From Halomonadaceae bacterium T82-2 (lineage in GTDB: Bacteria; Pseudomonadota; Gammaproteobacteria; Pseudomonadales; Halomonadaceae), in assembly GCA_001577635.1 (NCBI GenBank), contig LSBP01000012.1, positions 1 through 64,000 on the forward strand: 64,000 nt of DNA, in the 5' to 3' direction. Every line of letters starts with the position of its first letter. Within the stretch, counting starts at the first letter, position 1. Positions 42,454 to 52,243 of this stretch are shown here, piece after piece. The translations under genes were made by a program, and so were the position numbers. The notes below the pieces were generated by a model. The model was not told the origin of the DNA. It searched no databases and saw only the letters and a list, made by a program, of their open reading frames with translations.

Positions 42454-44872
42454 ACCCCAGCTCCCCCAGATACTGCTGCAGCTCGCGGGCGGCGTCGTCA
42501 CGCTCGGCCTCGATGTCTGCCAAGGTGACCCGATACTTGTCCCACCAGGTCTCGAAGGCGGCAATCACCTGCTGGCGCTGCTGGCGAATATAGCGCTCGA
42601 GGATGCCCTTGAGGTCGTTATGCAGGATGGTGCCGACCAGCTCGGCAGCTGCTTGCTCTTCCAAGGCTTCCACGGCCTGGTTCAGGCGCGTCTCAAAGTT
42701 CACCAACATGGCCCTGTGGTCCTTGCGCACCTGGGTACGCACCTTCTTCCAGGCCTTGATATCGGCCTCGGTGGGGGTGTCGTCGTCCTCCTCGCCGTCG
42801 CTAGCTTCCGAATCGTCGCCGTCGTCGCCCTCGGGCTTGGCCTCGGCGGCCTTGATGCGGGCGTCCAGCTCGGCCTTGCGGGCGGCCAGCTCCTCCAGCT
42901 CGGCTACGTAGTCCTCCAGCAGGAAGTGCACCAGGCGGTGATCCAGCGGGTTGGCTTTGCTTTGCTCGTCTTCCAGCAGGCTCACGATGCTGGTGCGCCA
43001 GGCATCCACCACGCCCAGGCAGCCGCGGGCCTGCAGGGTGCGGAACTCGTTCTTGTTGTCGAACCAGAAGCCCGCGATGATGCCGCGCACCGCGAAGCGG
43101 TCGAGCATGGCGGTGGGCTCCAGGGCCGCGGTGAAGCTGCCCAGCAGCTCGTCGCGCAGCCGGGTGAGGCGGCCGCCATTGCCGGAGAGGGTGGTAATGC
43201 TCTCGCCGTGTTTGGCCCACCAGGCCTCGAAGGCGGCCATCACGCTGGCCTCCTTGTCGGCCAGGCCGGCGTCGCCCTCGATGGCGGGCTTGAGGTCGCG
43301 CTTCTCGGCAAGGCGCTCGGCGAAGTCCACGTAGTCGAGGTCGCCCGCCCGAGGCATGAACAGCGCCATGGGGTCGAGGCCCTGAGCATCGAACAGCGGG
43401 CGCCTGGTGTCGATCTCGGCCACCGGCACGCCACCCTTGAGGTGGGCGCGCACGTCCTGGGGCTCCGGCGGCGGGGTGTTATCGGCGTAGCGGCGAATGT
43501 TGAGGTTGTAGTCGTTGTCGCGCAGCTCCTCGAGCGGCACCACCCGGGCGAAGCCGGGCACCTCCGAGAAGGCCTCATAGGTACTGGCGATCTTCTCGAT
43601 GTGCTCGGGCAGCAGGTGGTTCTGGGCGCGGCCTTCATAGAACTCGCGGTCGGCGTTGATAAACAGCACCCGGCCCTTTCGCTCGTCGGGCTTGGCGCCC
43701 TTGGCGCGCAGCACCAGGATGCTCGCCGGGATGCCGGTGCCGTAGAAGAGGTTGGGGGCCAGGCCGATCACCGCCTCGATTAGGTCGTCCTCGAGCAGGC
43801 CGGCGCGGATGCGCTTCTCGTCGCCGCCGCGGAACAGCACGCCGTGGGGCATGACGGTGGCCAGGCGACCGTCTGCCTTGAGGCAGGCGATCATGTGCTG
43901 CAGGAACATCAGGTCGGCCTTCTTGGCGCCCTCGGGCACGCTGCCGTAGTGAAAGCGCTCGGGGAAGTTCTGGCTCGGCGTATAGCCGATGGAGAAGGGG
44001 GGATTGGTGAGGATGCGGTCGAAGCGCACCAGCTCGCCGCCCTCTACGTGCTGCGGGTCGGTGAGGGTGTCGTCGTTGCGCAGGTCGGCACTGCTCACCC
44101 CGTGCAGCAGCATGTTCATCTTGGCGATGGCCCACACCGAGCCGGAGGCCTCCTGGCCGAAGAGGTTGAGCCGGCGAGGATCGCCGCCCTGTTCCTCGAG
44201 GTACTCCTTGGCGTGGATCAGCATACCGCCCGAGCCCATGCAGGGGTCATAGACGCTGTGGCCCTCCTGGGGGTCCATCAGCCGCACCATCATGCGAACC
44301 ACCGGGCGCGGGGTGTAGAACTCGCCGCCCTTCTTGCCGGCGGAGTCGGCGAAGTCGCGGATCAGGTACTCGTAGGCGGCGCCGAGCAGGTCGGGGAACT
44401 CGAAGTCCTCGTTGCGCAGGCGGTACTCGCTGAAGTGGACGATCAGGTCGCGGAGCTTCTTGTCCGGCAGGGTGGTGGAGCCCACCTTGCGGGTGAAGTC
44501 GATGTGCTCGAGCACCCCGGCGAGGCTGGGGTTGTGCTCCTCCAGGCCGGCCAGCGCCTTGTTTAGCGCATTGCCGACGCCCTGGTGGGCTTCCTTCAGC
44601 AGGTAGGGCCAGCGCGCCTGTTCGGGCACGTAGAAGGTGGCCTTGTACCAGCTCGGCATCTCGATGACCTGGGCGATGTCCACTTCGCTCTTGCCGGCCT
44701 GCTTGAGCTGCTCGTGGACCTCCTCCTGGCGCTGCTCGAAGACGTCCGAGCAGCGCTTCAGGAACAGCATGCCGAAGATGTATTCCTTGAACTCCGAGGC
44801 GTCCATGCGGCCGCGCAGAATATCGGCGGCCTTGAACAGGTGCCGTTCGAGCTGGTTGAGCGTGAGGATCAT
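42446..44872 (-). CDS. hsdM: Type I restriction enzyme, M (methyltransferase) subunit
   Basis: The 808-aa subunit methylates adenine in the target. The N-terminal domain starts [19 protein letters not shown]; the SAM motif is [13 protein letters not shown] and the catalytic motif is TNPPFSIG, as expected for an N6-adenine methylase. A long C-terminal region (about 480-808) includes a Glu/Asp-rich acidic linker (about 690-715), longer than in classic EcoKI HsdM. The ATG at 44872 is chosen by homology of its N terminus; the frame continues 20 residues further. It is the first gene of the island operon. Confidence 0.94.
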   Translation of the reverse strand: MILTLNQLERHLFKAADILRGRMDASEFKEYIFGMLFLKRCSDVFEQRQEEVHEQLKQAGKSEVDIAQVIEMPSWYKATFYVPEQARWPYLLKEAHQGVGNALNKALAGLEEHNPSLAGVLEHIDFTRKVGSTTLPDKKLRDLIVHFSEYRLRNEDFEFPDLLGAAYEYLIRDFADSAGKKGGEFYTPRPVVRMMVRLMDPQEGHSVYDPCMGSGGMLIHAKEYLEEQGGDPRRLNLFGQEASGSVWAIAKMNMLLHGVSSADLRNDDTLTDPQHVEGGELVRFDRILTNPPFSIGYTPSQNFPERFHYGSVPEGAKKADLMFLQHMIACLKADGRLATVMPHGVLFRGGDEKRIRAGLLEDDLIEAVIGLAPNLFYGTGIPASILVLRAKGAKPDERKGRVLFINADREFYEGRAQNHLLPEHIEKIASTYEAFSEVPGFARVVPLEELRDNDYNLNIRRYADNTPPPEPQDVRAHLKGGVPVAEIDTRRPLFDAQGLDPMALFMPRAGDLDYVDFAERLAEKRDLKPAIEGDAGLADKEASVMAAFEAWWAKHGESITTLSGNGGRLTRLRDELLGSFTAALEPTAMLDRFAVRGIIAGFWFDNKNEFRTLQARGCLGVVDAWRTSIVSLLEDEQSKANPLDHRLVHFLLEDYVAELEELAARKAELDARIKAAEAKPEGDDGDDSEASDGEEDDDTPTEADIKAWKKVRTQVRKDHRAMLVNFETRLNQAVEALEEQAAAELVGTILHNDLKGILERYIRQQRQQVIAAFETWWDKYRVTLADIEAERDDAARELQQYLGELGYV

Positions 44873-45126
44873 GTACTGCGGTTCCCTGGATGCGGTGAGC
44901 CGGCTGTAGTAGACAGCCATAAAAATTGGCATCTATCACATCAAACTTGGGGGAGGAAGGCTACGGCTGATTGGGATGAGCCTTGCTGTAGCTGAGGAAG
45001 GGGGCGTGCTGGCGGACAATATGGACGAACCGGTTGGGGCGGACAGCGGTTTCGGGGAGGGCTGAAGGCTGACTTGGCGCGATGTCGCCGGCTGCTGCCT
45101 ATTTGCTACCTGAATGCTCGGCAACG

Positions 45127-45166
45127 AAAAACGGCCACTGCTCCGAGGAGCTAAGTGGCCGTTTTT
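45127..45166. terminator. Bidirectional terminator next to tRNA-Pro
   Basis: AAAAACGGCCACT (45127-45139) pairs perfectly with AGTGGCCGTTTTT (45154-45166), with T-runs on both strands. It ends the tRNA transcript on the minus strand. The 254-base gap between hsdM and this hairpin holds the hsdM promoter region but no convincing gene. Confidence 0.85.
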
Positions 45167-45177
45167 ACTGGATTCTT

Positions 45178-45254
45178 TGGTCGGAGTAGCAGGATTCGAA
45201 CCTACGACCTCTGCCTCCCGAAGGCAGCGCTCTACCAAGCTGAGCTATACTCCG
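45178..45254 (-). tRNA. tRNA-Pro (anticodon CGG)
   Basis: The 77-base gene folds as a standard cloverleaf: acceptor CGGAGTA/TACTCCG, anticodon arm CTGCC-TTCGGGA-GGCAG with anticodon CGG (reads CCG), T-arm GGTTCGAATCC, discriminator A and an encoded CCA. Its 3' end faces the defence island, as expected of a tRNA used as an integration site, but no matching att repeat was found at the other end. Confidence 0.95.
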
Positions 45255-45322
45255 TGTCGCTGGGCGTGTGCCTCAACGGGGCTGCATTATACGCATCGCG
45301 GCGCGCTTGGCAACCCCCTTGT

Positions 45323-46297
45323 TCAGGCTTTGCGTTCGACGGCCAGGTGCGCCAGGGTCGCGAGGGTGTCGCGATAGCGGCTGGCAGGCAGTGCCTCGAG
45401 CTGGGCCAGGGCTTTGGCGGCCATGTCCTCGGCGCGCTGCCGGGTGTACTCCAACGCGCCGGTTTCGTCGACGATCGCCAGCACCTCGTCGAGCGAATCG
45501 AGGCCGCCCTTGCGGATCGCCTTGCGGATCAGCGCGGCCTGATCGGCGTTGCCCTCGCGCATGGCGTGGATCAGCGGCAGGGTCGGCTTGCCCTCGGCCA
45601 GGTCGTCACCGACGTTCTTGCCCATGGTGCCGGCGTCGCCCTGATAGTCGAGCAGGTCGTCGATGAGCTGGAAGGCCAGGCCCAGATGGCGGCCGTAAAG
45701 ACGCAGCGCCTCTTCCTGCTCCGGCGTGGCGCCGGCGAGCACGGCACCGCTGTGGGATGCGGCCTCGAAGAGCATCGCCGTCTTGCCGGTGATGGTCTCG
45801 AAGTAGGCGGCCTCGTCGACGTCGGGATTGCCGACGTTGGTCAGCTGCAGCACCTCGCCTTCGGCAATGGTGCAGGTGGCCGCGGAGAGGATCTGCATGA
45901 CCCGCATCGAACCGATCTCGACCATCATCTGGAACGAGCGGGAGTAGAGGAAGTCGCCGACCAGCACCGAGGGAGCGTTGCCCCAGTTCTCGTTGGCGGT
46001 GGTACGGCCCCGGCGAAGGCTCGACTCGTCGACCACGTCGTCGTGGAGCAGCGTCGAGGTGTGCATGAACTCGATCAGCGTGGCCAGACGGATATGGGCG
46101 TCGCCGGCGTAGTCCAGCGCGCGTGCGGACAGCAGTACCAGCAGCGGGCGCAGGCGCTTGCCGCCGCTGTCGATGATGTACTGACCGATGGTCTCGACAA
46201 GTGGTACCCGGGAATGAAGCTGGTCGAGTACCGTGCGATCGACGGCGGCGAAATCCTCGGCCACCGCGGCATGAATGGGCGATGCGTTGGGTTGCAT
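45323..46297 (-). CDS. ispB: Octaprenyl-diphosphate synthase (trans-polyprenyl transferase)
   Basis: This synthase makes the polyprenyl side chain of ubiquinone from farnesyl and isopentenyl diphosphates. The 324-aa protein has GGKRLRPLLVLL near residue 46, the first aspartate-rich motif LLHDDVVDES and the second QLIDDLLDYQGD. The ATG at 46297 (MQPNASPIH) matches IspB lengths. It is divergent from rplU, the standard gammaproteobacterial arrangement. Confidence 0.94.
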   Translation of the reverse strand: MQPNASPIHAAVAEDFAAVDRTVLDQLHSRVPLVETIGQYIIDSGGKRLRPLLVLLSARALDYAGDAHIRLATLIEFMHTSTLLHDDVVDESSLRRGRTTANENWGNAPSVLVGDFLYSRSFQMMVEIGSMRVMQILSAATCTIAEGEVLQLTNVGNPDVDEAAYFETITGKTAMLFEAASHSGAVLAGATPEQEEALRLYGRHLGLAFQLIDDLLDYQGDAGTMGKNVGDDLAEGKPTLPLIHAMREGNADQAALIRKAIRKGGLDSLDEVLAIVDETGALEYTRQRAEDMAAKALAQLEALPASRYRDTLATLAHLAVERKA

Positions 46298-46503
46298 GTC
46301 GTGGGCTGTGGTCCTGGAGTTGGGGCCCGGCAAGCGCCGGGCGCTGGCCGAGGGCGTCGTCGTGGAATGGACGAGGCTCTGTGCACCCGGCAACCGCGTG
46401 GCAGTCGAGCCCGGGGCCAGCCTAGGCTTGTCGCTATGCTATGAGGGGGGGTAGGAGGCGTCAAGGCGAGGCGCCGCGGGGCGTGGCGCCCGGTCGAGCC
46501 CCC

Positions 46504-46532
46504 TTGCCGGCGTGGTCGACGACGGTTATAAT
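46504..46532 (+). promoter_or_regulatory. Sigma-70 promoter of rplU-rpmA
   Basis: TTGCCG (46504-46509) and a consensus TATAAT (46527-46532) are 17 bases apart. The predicted transcript has a leader of about 100 bases before rplU. The 341-base ispB-rplU gap otherwise shows only this promoter and presumably one for ispB. Confidence 0.75.
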
Positions 46533-46638
46533 CCGCGACCCTACTCATCATGCTCCCTGTCAGATGGCTGCCGGAAGGGGCGCCACTCGCCGCAGGTCGA
46601 TGAAGAGCCCATCCCCCGATGAGTGTCTGGAGAGCAAC

Positions 46639-46950
46639 ATGTACGCTGTTATCAAGAGTGGCGGTAAGCAGTACCGCGTCCAGGAAGGCCAGACCCTGAA
46701 GCTCGAGAAGCTTGAAGTGGCCACCGGCGACAGCCTCGATTTCGACCAGGTGCTGCTGGTCGCCGACGGCGACGACGTCAAGGTCGGCGCGCCGCTGGTC
46801 GATGGTGCCAAGGTGACCGCCGAAGTCGTGTCCCACGGTCGTGGCGAGAAGGTCAACATCCTCAAGTTCCGTCGTCGCAAGCACTCCATGCGTCGTCAGG
46901 GCCACCGTCAGTGGTTCACGGAAGTCAAGATCACCGGGATCTCCGCGTAA
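46639..46950 (+). CDS. rplU: 50S ribosomal protein L21
   Basis: The 103-aa product ([17 protein letters not shown]...) is full-length L21, with the conserved KRRKHS-like [14 protein letters not shown] tail. It is the first gene of rplU-rpmA, with a GGAG ribosome-binding site before the ATG. Confidence 0.98.
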   Translation: MYAVIKSGGKQYRVQEGQTLKLEKLEVATGDSLDFDQVLLVADGDDVKVGAPLVDGAKVTAEVVSHGRGEKVNILKFRRRKHSMRRQGHRQWFTEVKITGISA

Positions 46951-46986
46951 GCGGCAGTACTCCCCCGAACGAGCGAGGTATTTGCA

Positions 46987-47244
46987 ATGGCTCACAAGAA
47001 GGCAGCCGGTAGTACGCGTAACGGTCGCGACTCCGAATCCAAGCGTCTGGGTGTCAAGCTGTTCGGTGGCCAGGCCGTCGCGCCGGGCAACATCATCGTG
47101 CGTCAGCGCGGCACCAAGTTCCACGCCGGTACCGGCGTCGGCATCGGCAAGGATCACACCCTGTTCGCCCTGGACGAAGGCGTGATCAAGTTCGAGACCA
47201 AGGGTCCGAAGAACCGCAAGTTCGTGAGCGTCGTCTCCGCCTGA
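46987..47244 (+). CDS. rpmA: 50S ribosomal protein L27
   Basis: The 85-aa product begins [20 protein letters not shown], the flexible N-terminal tail that reaches the peptidyl transferase centre, and contains [15 protein letters not shown]. It needs no N-terminal processing motif. It follows rplU by 36 bases. Confidence 0.98.
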   Translation: MAHKKAAGSTRNGRDSESKRLGVKLFGGQAVAPGNIIVRQRGTKFHAGTGVGIGKDHTLFALDEGVIKFETKGPKNRKFVSVVSA

Positions 47245-47281
47245 GACCGCCGCGAACCGACGCAGGAAGGCCTCGCCATCC

Positions 47282-47306
47282 GGCCCCGCCATGGCGGGGC
47301 CTTCTT
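47282..47306 (+). terminator. Terminator after rpmA
   Basis: GGCCCCGCC-AT-GGCGGGGCC is a perfect palindrome followed by TTCTT, between rpmA and obgE. The weak T-run may allow read-through to obgE. Confidence 0.75.
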
Positions 47307-47342
47307 GTATCATGACGGCCTGTGCCGTCGGGAGAGTGTCCA

Positions 47343-48539
47343 ATGCAATTCGTCGACGAAGCATCGATCATCGTGGAGGCCGGCAACGGTGGCAAGGGCT
47401 GCCTGAGCTTCCGCCGCGAGAAGTTCGTGCCCAAGGGCGGGCCGGACGGCGGCGACGGCGGCCACGGCGGCAGCGTCTACCTGATCGGCGACGACGCGCT
47501 GAACACCCTGATCGACTTCAAGTATCAGCGCTTCTACAAGGCCCCGAACGGCCAGCCGGGGCAGGGTCGCCAGATGAGCGGCAAGGCCGGCGACGACCTG
47601 CACGTCAAGGTGCCGGTGGGCACCACGGTGATCGACGAGGACACCCTCGAGGTGATCGCCGACGTCACCGAGCCCGGCCAGGTCGTGCTGGTCGCCCAGG
47701 GCGGACGCCGCGGGCTGGGCAACATCCACTTCAAGTCCTCGACCAACCGCGCGCCGCGCAAGACCACGCCGGGCACGCCGGGCGAGCGGCGCAACCTGCG
47801 TTTCGAGATGAAGGTGATGGCCGACGTTGGTCTGCTGGGTATGCCCAATGCCGGCAAGTCGACGCTGATTCGTGCCGTCTCGGCCGCCAAGCCCAAGGTC
47901 GCCAACTACCCGTTCACCACGCTGGTGCCCAATCTCGGGGTGGTCAAGCTGGGCACCCACGAGCACTTCGTGATGGCCGACGTGCCGGGGCTGATCGAGG
48001 GCGCCTCCGACGGTGCCGGGCTGGGGCTGCGCTTTCTCAAGCACCTGACCCGCACGCGGCTGCTGCTGCACGTGGTCGATGTGGCGCCGTTCGACGAGTC
48101 CGACCCGGTCGAGTCGGCCCGGGCGATCGCCCGCGAGCTCGAGCAGTTCTCGCCGGCCCTGGCCGAACGGCCGCGCTGGCTGGTGCTCAACAAGCTCGAC
48201 CTGCTGCCCGAGGAAGAGCGCGAGGCGCGCGCCGAGGCGATCATCGCCGCGCTGGCCTGGGAAGGGCCGGTGTTCCGCATCTCGGCGATCGCCGCCGAGG
48301 GCACGCGGCCGCTGGTGGAGGCGGTGCATCGCTGGCTGACCGACCAGCGCATCCTCGAGACCGAGGACGAGGGGGTCGCCGAGCGCGAACGCGAGATGCG
48401 CGAGCGCATGGAGGCCGAGGCGGTGGCGCGTGCCGAGTCGCGGCTGAGCCGCAAGCGCAAGCCGGCCCACGAGGACGTGGACGACGATGACGACCTCGAC
48501 GACGATGATTACGATGTCGAGGTCGAATACGCCCCCTGA
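47343..48539 (+). CDS. obgE: GTPase Obg/CgtA
   Basis: This ribosome-associated GTPase acts in 50S assembly and stress control. The 398-aa protein has the glycine-rich Obg fold (1-158) with [16 protein letters not shown], the G1 loop GMPNAGKST (about 165-173), DVPGLIEGA and NKLDLL. The C-terminal tail (about 340-398) is highly acidic ([16 protein letters not shown]), as in gammaproteobacterial orthologues. It follows rpmA and precedes proB. Confidence 0.96.
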   Translation: MQFVDEASIIVEAGNGGKGCLSFRREKFVPKGGPDGGDGGHGGSVYLIGDDALNTLIDFKYQRFYKAPNGQPGQGRQMSGKAGDDLHVKVPVGTTVIDEDTLEVIADVTEPGQVVLVAQGGRRGLGNIHFKSSTNRAPRKTTPGTPGERRNLRFEMKVMADVGLLGMPNAGKSTLIRAVSAAKPKVANYPFTTLVPNLGVVKLGTHEHFVMADVPGLIEGASDGAGLGLRFLKHLTRTRLLLHVVDVAPFDESDPVESARAIARELEQFSPALAERPRWLVLNKLDLLPEEEREARAEAIIAALAWEGPVFRISAIAAEGTRPLVEAVHRWLTDQRILETEDEGVAEREREMRERMEAEAVARAESRLSRKRKPAHEDVDDDDDLDDDDYDVEVEYAP

Positions 48540-48596
48540 CGAACCGGCTGTACTCGCTCAGTTGGGGTAGCTGGTAATGATCGAGTCGAGGACAGG

Positions 48597-49739
48597 ATGC
48601 AGAGCAACGACGAGCGGGCGCCGGGACGCGAGGCGCTGACCGGCGCGCGGCGCGTGGTGGTGAAGATCGGCAGTGCGCTGCTGACCGATGACGGACGCGG
48701 CCTCGATGAGCCGGCCATCGGTGACTGGGTCGACCAGATCGCCGCGCTGCATGCCCGCGGCATCGAGGTGGTGCTGGTCTCGTCCGGCGCGGTGGCGGCG
48801 GGCATGGCGCAGCTCGGCTGGAGCGTGCGCCCCTCGGCGGTCCACGAGCTGCAGGCCGCCGCCGCGGTGGGGCAGACCGGCCTGGCGCAGTGCTATCAGG
48901 GTCACTTCGCTCGCCACGAGCTGCGCAGTGCCCAGGTGCTGCTGACCCACGACGACCTGTCCAACCGCAAGCGCTACCTCAACGCGCGTTCCGCGCTGCG
49001 CACCCTGGTCGACCTGCGGGTGATCCCGGTGGTCAACGAGAACGACACCGTGGTCACCGACGAGATCCGCTTCGGCGACAACGACACCCTGGGTGCGCTG
49101 GTGGCCAACCTGCTCGAGGCCGATGCCCTGGTCATTCTCACCGACCAGGAAGGTCTCTACGACGCCGACCCACGCCACAATCCGCAGGCCGCACTGATCC
49201 CCGAGGGGCGCGCCGACGACCCGCGGCTGGCGGCCATGGCCGGCGGCGGCGGTGTGCTGGGGCGGGGCGGCATGACCACCAAGATCCGCGCGGCCCGGCT
49301 GGCGGCGCGCTCCGGGGCGGTGACGGCGATCGCCAGCGGTCGCCAGGCGGACGTGCTGACCCGGCTGATCGACGGCGACCGACTGGGCACGCTGTTGCGG
49401 CCCGAGCACGCGCCGCTGGCCGCGCGCAAGCGCTGGCTGGCCGGGCAGCTGAAGGTACGCGGCACCCTGACCCTGGATGCCGGTGCGGTGAGCGTGCTGC
49501 GCGATCGCGGCTCGAGCCTGCTGCCGGTGGGGGTGCGGGCCGTCGAGGGGCACTTCGTGCGCGGCGACATGGTGGTCTGCGTCGACGAGCAGGGCGAGCG
49601 GGTGGCCAAGGGGCTGGTCAACTACGGCAGCGACGCGGCGGTGCGCCTGCTCGGCCAGCCGAGTCACCAGATCGAGGCGATCCTCGGCTACATGGAAGCC
49701 CCGGAGCTGATCCATCGCGACAACCTGGTGGTGCTGTAG
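48597..49739 (+). CDS. proB: Glutamate 5-kinase
   Basis: ProB phosphorylates glutamate, the first and feedback-controlled step of proline synthesis. The 380-aa protein has an N-terminal amino-acid-kinase domain ([48 protein letters not shown]) and a C-terminal PUA domain (about 285-375). It follows obgE by 57 bases. Proline is an osmolyte in halophiles, but nothing in this sequence shows special regulation. Confidence 0.96.
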   Translation: MQSNDERAPGREALTGARRVVVKIGSALLTDDGRGLDEPAIGDWVDQIAALHARGIEVVLVSSGAVAAGMAQLGWSVRPSAVHELQAAAAVGQTGLAQCYQGHFARHELRSAQVLLTHDDLSNRKRYLNARSALRTLVDLRVIPVVNENDTVVTDEIRFGDNDTLGALVANLLEADALVILTDQEGLYDADPRHNPQAALIPEGRADDPRLAAMAGGGGVLGRGGMTTKIRAARLAARSGAVTAIASGRQADVLTRLIDGDRLGTLLRPEHAPLAARKRWLAGQLKVRGTLTLDAGAVSVLRDRGSSLLPVGVRAVEGHFVRGDMVVCVDEQGERVAKGLVNYGSDAAVRLLGQPSHQIEAILGYMEAPELIHRDNLVVL

Positions 49740-49814
49740 CTGTGTAAATTCATCAGGTTGTTTGCGGGGGCTTCCGCCCGGTTAATCCAGGCTGACTGGC
49801 CTGCTGGAGTATTC

Positions 49815-49884
49815 TGTGGGAGGGGATTCATCCCCGACAGCGGCGGCCCGGTGGCGGCTTCATCGCGACTGAAGTCGCTCCCAC
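49815..49884. repeat. REP-like intergenic palindromic repeat, copy 3
   Basis: This is the best preserved copy: GTGGGAG GGGATTCATCCCC ... GCGACTGAAGTCGC TCCCAC, with outer arms GTGGGAG and CTCCCAC complementary and two internal hairpins. It lies in the 384-base gap 49740-50123 between proB and rpsT, which otherwise holds the rpsT promoter. Confidence 0.82.
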
Positions 49885-49972
49885 TGCCTGGCTGGCCGTC
49901 TCCCACCGCCTTTTCGGATGACCCTTGCCGATGGAAGTGTGCTGTCGCTCGATTCAGGCACCGCGCGGGCTG

Positions 49973-50001
49973 TGGCAAGCCCCGGGGCGCCGTGCTAGAA
50001 T
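49973..50001 (+). promoter_or_regulatory. Putative rpsT promoter
   Basis: TAGAAT (49996-50001) matches the -10 box at five of six positions; TGGCAA, 17 bases upstream, is a poor -35. The predicted leader is about 115 bases. Confidence 0.45.
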
Positions 50002-50123
50002 GCCGCATCCTCTCAGACATGGCCCGTGGTTGTTGAGCGGCCAAACCGCTTCGGCGGATCCGAAGAGTCGAAGCCGGTCAAAGACTTATCTACCGAATTT
50101 AGCGATTCTCCAAGGAGATTACG

Positions 50124-50390
50124 GTGGCGAATACCAAGCAAGCCCAGAAGCGCGCGCGCCAGGCGGAACAGCGTCGCAAGCACAACGCCAGCCAGCGCAG
50201 CATGGTGCGGACCTACGTCAAGCGTGTGATCAAGGCGATCCAGACCGGCGACCACGCCCAGGCCATGGACGCGTTCAAGGCGGCGCAGCCGGTCATCGAC
50301 CGCATCGCCGACAAGGATGCGCTGTCCAAGAAGAAGGCGGCCCGCATCAAGAGCCGTCTCAACAAGCGGATCAAGGCGCTGGCTGCCTGA
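50124..50390 (+). CDS. rpsT: 30S ribosomal protein S20
   Basis: The 88-aa product (ANTKQAQKRARQAEQRRKHN...) is full-length S20. It starts with GTG after a strong AAGGAG; E. coli rpsT also uses a non-ATG start linked to translational autoregulation, so the weak start may be functional here too. Followed by a strong terminator. Confidence 0.97.
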   Translation: MANTKQAQKRARQAEQRRKHNASQRSMVRTYVKRVIKAIQTGDHAQAMDAFKAAQPVIDRIADKDALSKKKAARIKSRLNKRIKALAA

Positions 50391-50410
50391 GCCGGTGTCG
50401 CTGAGCCGAT

Positions 50411-50470
50411 GACCGTCGGCGTGCCCGACGGTCACGGGTTCTCGAAAAACCGGCTTCGGCCGGTTTTTTT
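50411..50470 (+). terminator. Tandem hairpin terminator of rpsT
   Basis: Hairpin 1 is GACCGTCGG-CGTG-CCCGACGGTC (50411-50433, one bulge); hairpin 2 is AAAAACCGGC-TTCG-GCCGGTTTTT with seven T residues (50445-50470) and a stable UUCG loop. Confidence 0.92.
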
Positions 50471-50527
50471 GTGCGTGCCACCCGCGTGCGGGGCACCCGG
50501 TGGCGTGAGGGTCAGCAAGGAGTCGTG

Positions 50528-52180
50528 ATGGCCGAGCAGCAAGCGCAGTCCGGTCGCCGCGTGAGTGCCGATGACGTGACCGGCGTCGGTCCGGCCGCCG
50601 GCGACGGCGGCCCCGAGTCCGCCCCGGGCAAGGCGGCGTCGCGTCGCGGGGGGCTGCTGCGCTCGGGGCTGGTGGTCAGCATGATGACCATGCTCTCGCG
50701 GGTGATGGGGCTGGTGCGCGACGTGACCATCGCCGCGCTGTTCGGGGCCGGCAGCGGCGCCGATGCCTTCTTCGTGGCGTTCAAGATCCCCAACTTCATG
50801 CGCCGGCTGTTCGCCGAGGGGGCCTTCAATCAGGCCTTCGTGCCGGTGCTCTCCGAGTACGCCACGCGGCGTACCCGCGAGGAGGTGCGCGAGCTGCTCG
50901 ATGCGGTATCGGGGAGCCTGACGCTGGTCCTGGCCCTGCTTACCGCCCTGGCCATGCTGGCCGCGCCCTGGCTGGCCTGGCTGTTCGCGCCGGGCTTCGG
51001 CCGCGACCCCGAGAAGCTGGCGCTGACCGCCGACATGCTGCGGCTGACGTTTCCCTACCTGCTGCTGATCTCGCTGACGGCGTTTTCCGGCAGCGTGCTC
51101 AATACCTGGAACCGTTTCGCCGTGCCGGCCTTCACGCCGGTGCTGCTCAATCTGGCGCTGATCGGCGCCGCGGTGTGGCTGACCCCGTGGATGGCGGTGC
51201 CGTCGATGGCGCTGGCCTGGGGGGTGCTGATCGCCGGGGCGGCCCAGCTGGCCTTTCAGGTGCCGTTCCTGGCGCGCCAGGGGCTGCTGCCGCGGCCCTG
51301 GCCGCGCTTTCGCCATCCCGGCGTGCGGCGCGTCCTGTGGCTGATGGCGCCGGCCCTGTTCGGGGTCTCGGTGTCGCAGGTCAACCTGCTGCTGGATACC
51401 GTGCTGGCCTCGCTGCTCGCCTCGGGCAGCGTGTCGTGGCTCTACTATTCGGATCGGCTGGTGGAGCTGCCGCTGGGGGTGTTCGGCGTGGCGATCGGCA
51501 CGGTGATCCTGCCGGCACTGTCCAAGCGCCATGCCGAGCAGTCCCGCGAGCATTTCGCGAAGATGCTCGACTGGTCGCTGCGCGCCGTGCTGCTGCTGGG
51601 CCTGCCGGCGGCGCTGGCGCTGGTGGTGCTCGCCGAGCCGCTGCTGGTCAGCCTGTTCCACTACGGGGCGATGACCGACCACGACATCGTCATGGCGTCG
51701 AGGAGCCTGCGCGCCTATGCGCTGGGGCTGGTGGCCTTCATGCTGATCAAGGTGCTGGCGCCGGGCTACTTCGCCCGCCAGGACACCGCCACGCCGGTGA
51801 AGATCGGCATCGTCGCCATGGTCGCCAACATGGCCTTCAACCTGGCGCTGATCCTGCCGCTGGCGCATGCCGGGCTGGCGCTGGCCACCTCGGCGTCGGC
51901 CTTCGTCAATGCCGGGTTGCTGGCCCGGGGGTTGCGCCGGCGCGGCGTGCTGGTCTTCCAGCCCGGCTGGGGGCGCTATGCCTTGCAGCTGACGGGCGGT
52001 TGCGCCCTGATGGTGGGCGGGCTGTGGTGGCTGTCGCCGGACTGGCATGTGTGGCTGGACTGGAGCGTCTGGCGCCGCGCGGCCTGGCTCGCGGCCCTGG
52101 TGGTCGGCGGGGCCGCGACCTACTTTGCCTGGCTGTGGGCGACCGGGGTGCGCCTGCGTGACTTTCGCCTGCAGGGGTGA
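50528..52180 (+). CDS. murJ: Lipid II flippase MurJ
   Basis: MurJ exports lipid II across the inner membrane for peptidoglycan assembly. The 550-aa MATE/MOP-superfamily protein has about fourteen transmembrane helices and the family blocks SMMTMLSRVMGLVRDVTIA, FFVAFKIPNFMRRLFAEGAF and DRLVELPLGVFGVAIGTVILP. A soluble, low-complexity N-terminal extension of about 45 residues precedes helix 1, and may indicate a later true start. The ATG at 50528 follows AAGGAG. Confidence 0.94.
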   Translation: MAEQQAQSGRRVSADDVTGVGPAAGDGGPESAPGKAASRRGGLLRSGLVVSMMTMLSRVMGLVRDVTIAALFGAGSGADAFFVAFKIPNFMRRLFAEGAFNQAFVPVLSEYATRRTREEVRELLDAVSGSLTLVLALLTALAMLAAPWLAWLFAPGFGRDPEKLALTADMLRLTFPYLLLISLTAFSGSVLNTWNRFAVPAFTPVLLNLALIGAAVWLTPWMAVPSMALAWGVLIAGAAQLAFQVPFLARQGLLPRPWPRFRHPGVRRVLWLMAPALFGVSVSQVNLLLDTVLASLLASGSVSWLYYSDRLVELPLGVFGVAIGTVILPALSKRHAEQSREHFAKMLDWSLRAVLLLGLPAALALVVLAEPLLVSLFHYGAMTDHDIVMASRSLRAYALGLVAFMLIKVLAPGYFARQDTATPVKIGIVAMVANMAFNLALILPLAHAGLALATSASAFVNAGLLARGLRRRGVLVFQPGWGRYALQLTGGCALMVGGLWWLSPDWHVWLDWSVWRRAAWLAALVVGGAATYFAWLWATGVRLRDFRLQG

Positions 52181-52186
52181 TGGCGG

Positions 52187-52215
52187 CTGTCAAGCCCCAT
52201 CCCCTTCGTTATAAT
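52187..52215 (+). promoter_or_regulatory. Putative sigma-70 promoter of ribF-ileS-lspA
   Basis: A consensus TATAAT (52210-52215) lies 17 bases after CTGTCA (52187-52192) and 29 bases before the ribF ATG. Confidence 0.6.
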
Positions 52216-52243
52216 CGACGATTTGATGATGCCCGAGCGACGT

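Noticed and set aside
44936-45238. Minus-strand open frame of 100 codons between hsdM and the tRNA
   Set aside because: It runs through the tRNA-Pro gene and its terminator, so it cannot be a real coding region.
48561-49715. Minus-strand open frame of about 385 codons opposite proB
   Set aside because: ProB is full length with all motifs on the plus strand; the antisense product has shadow composition.
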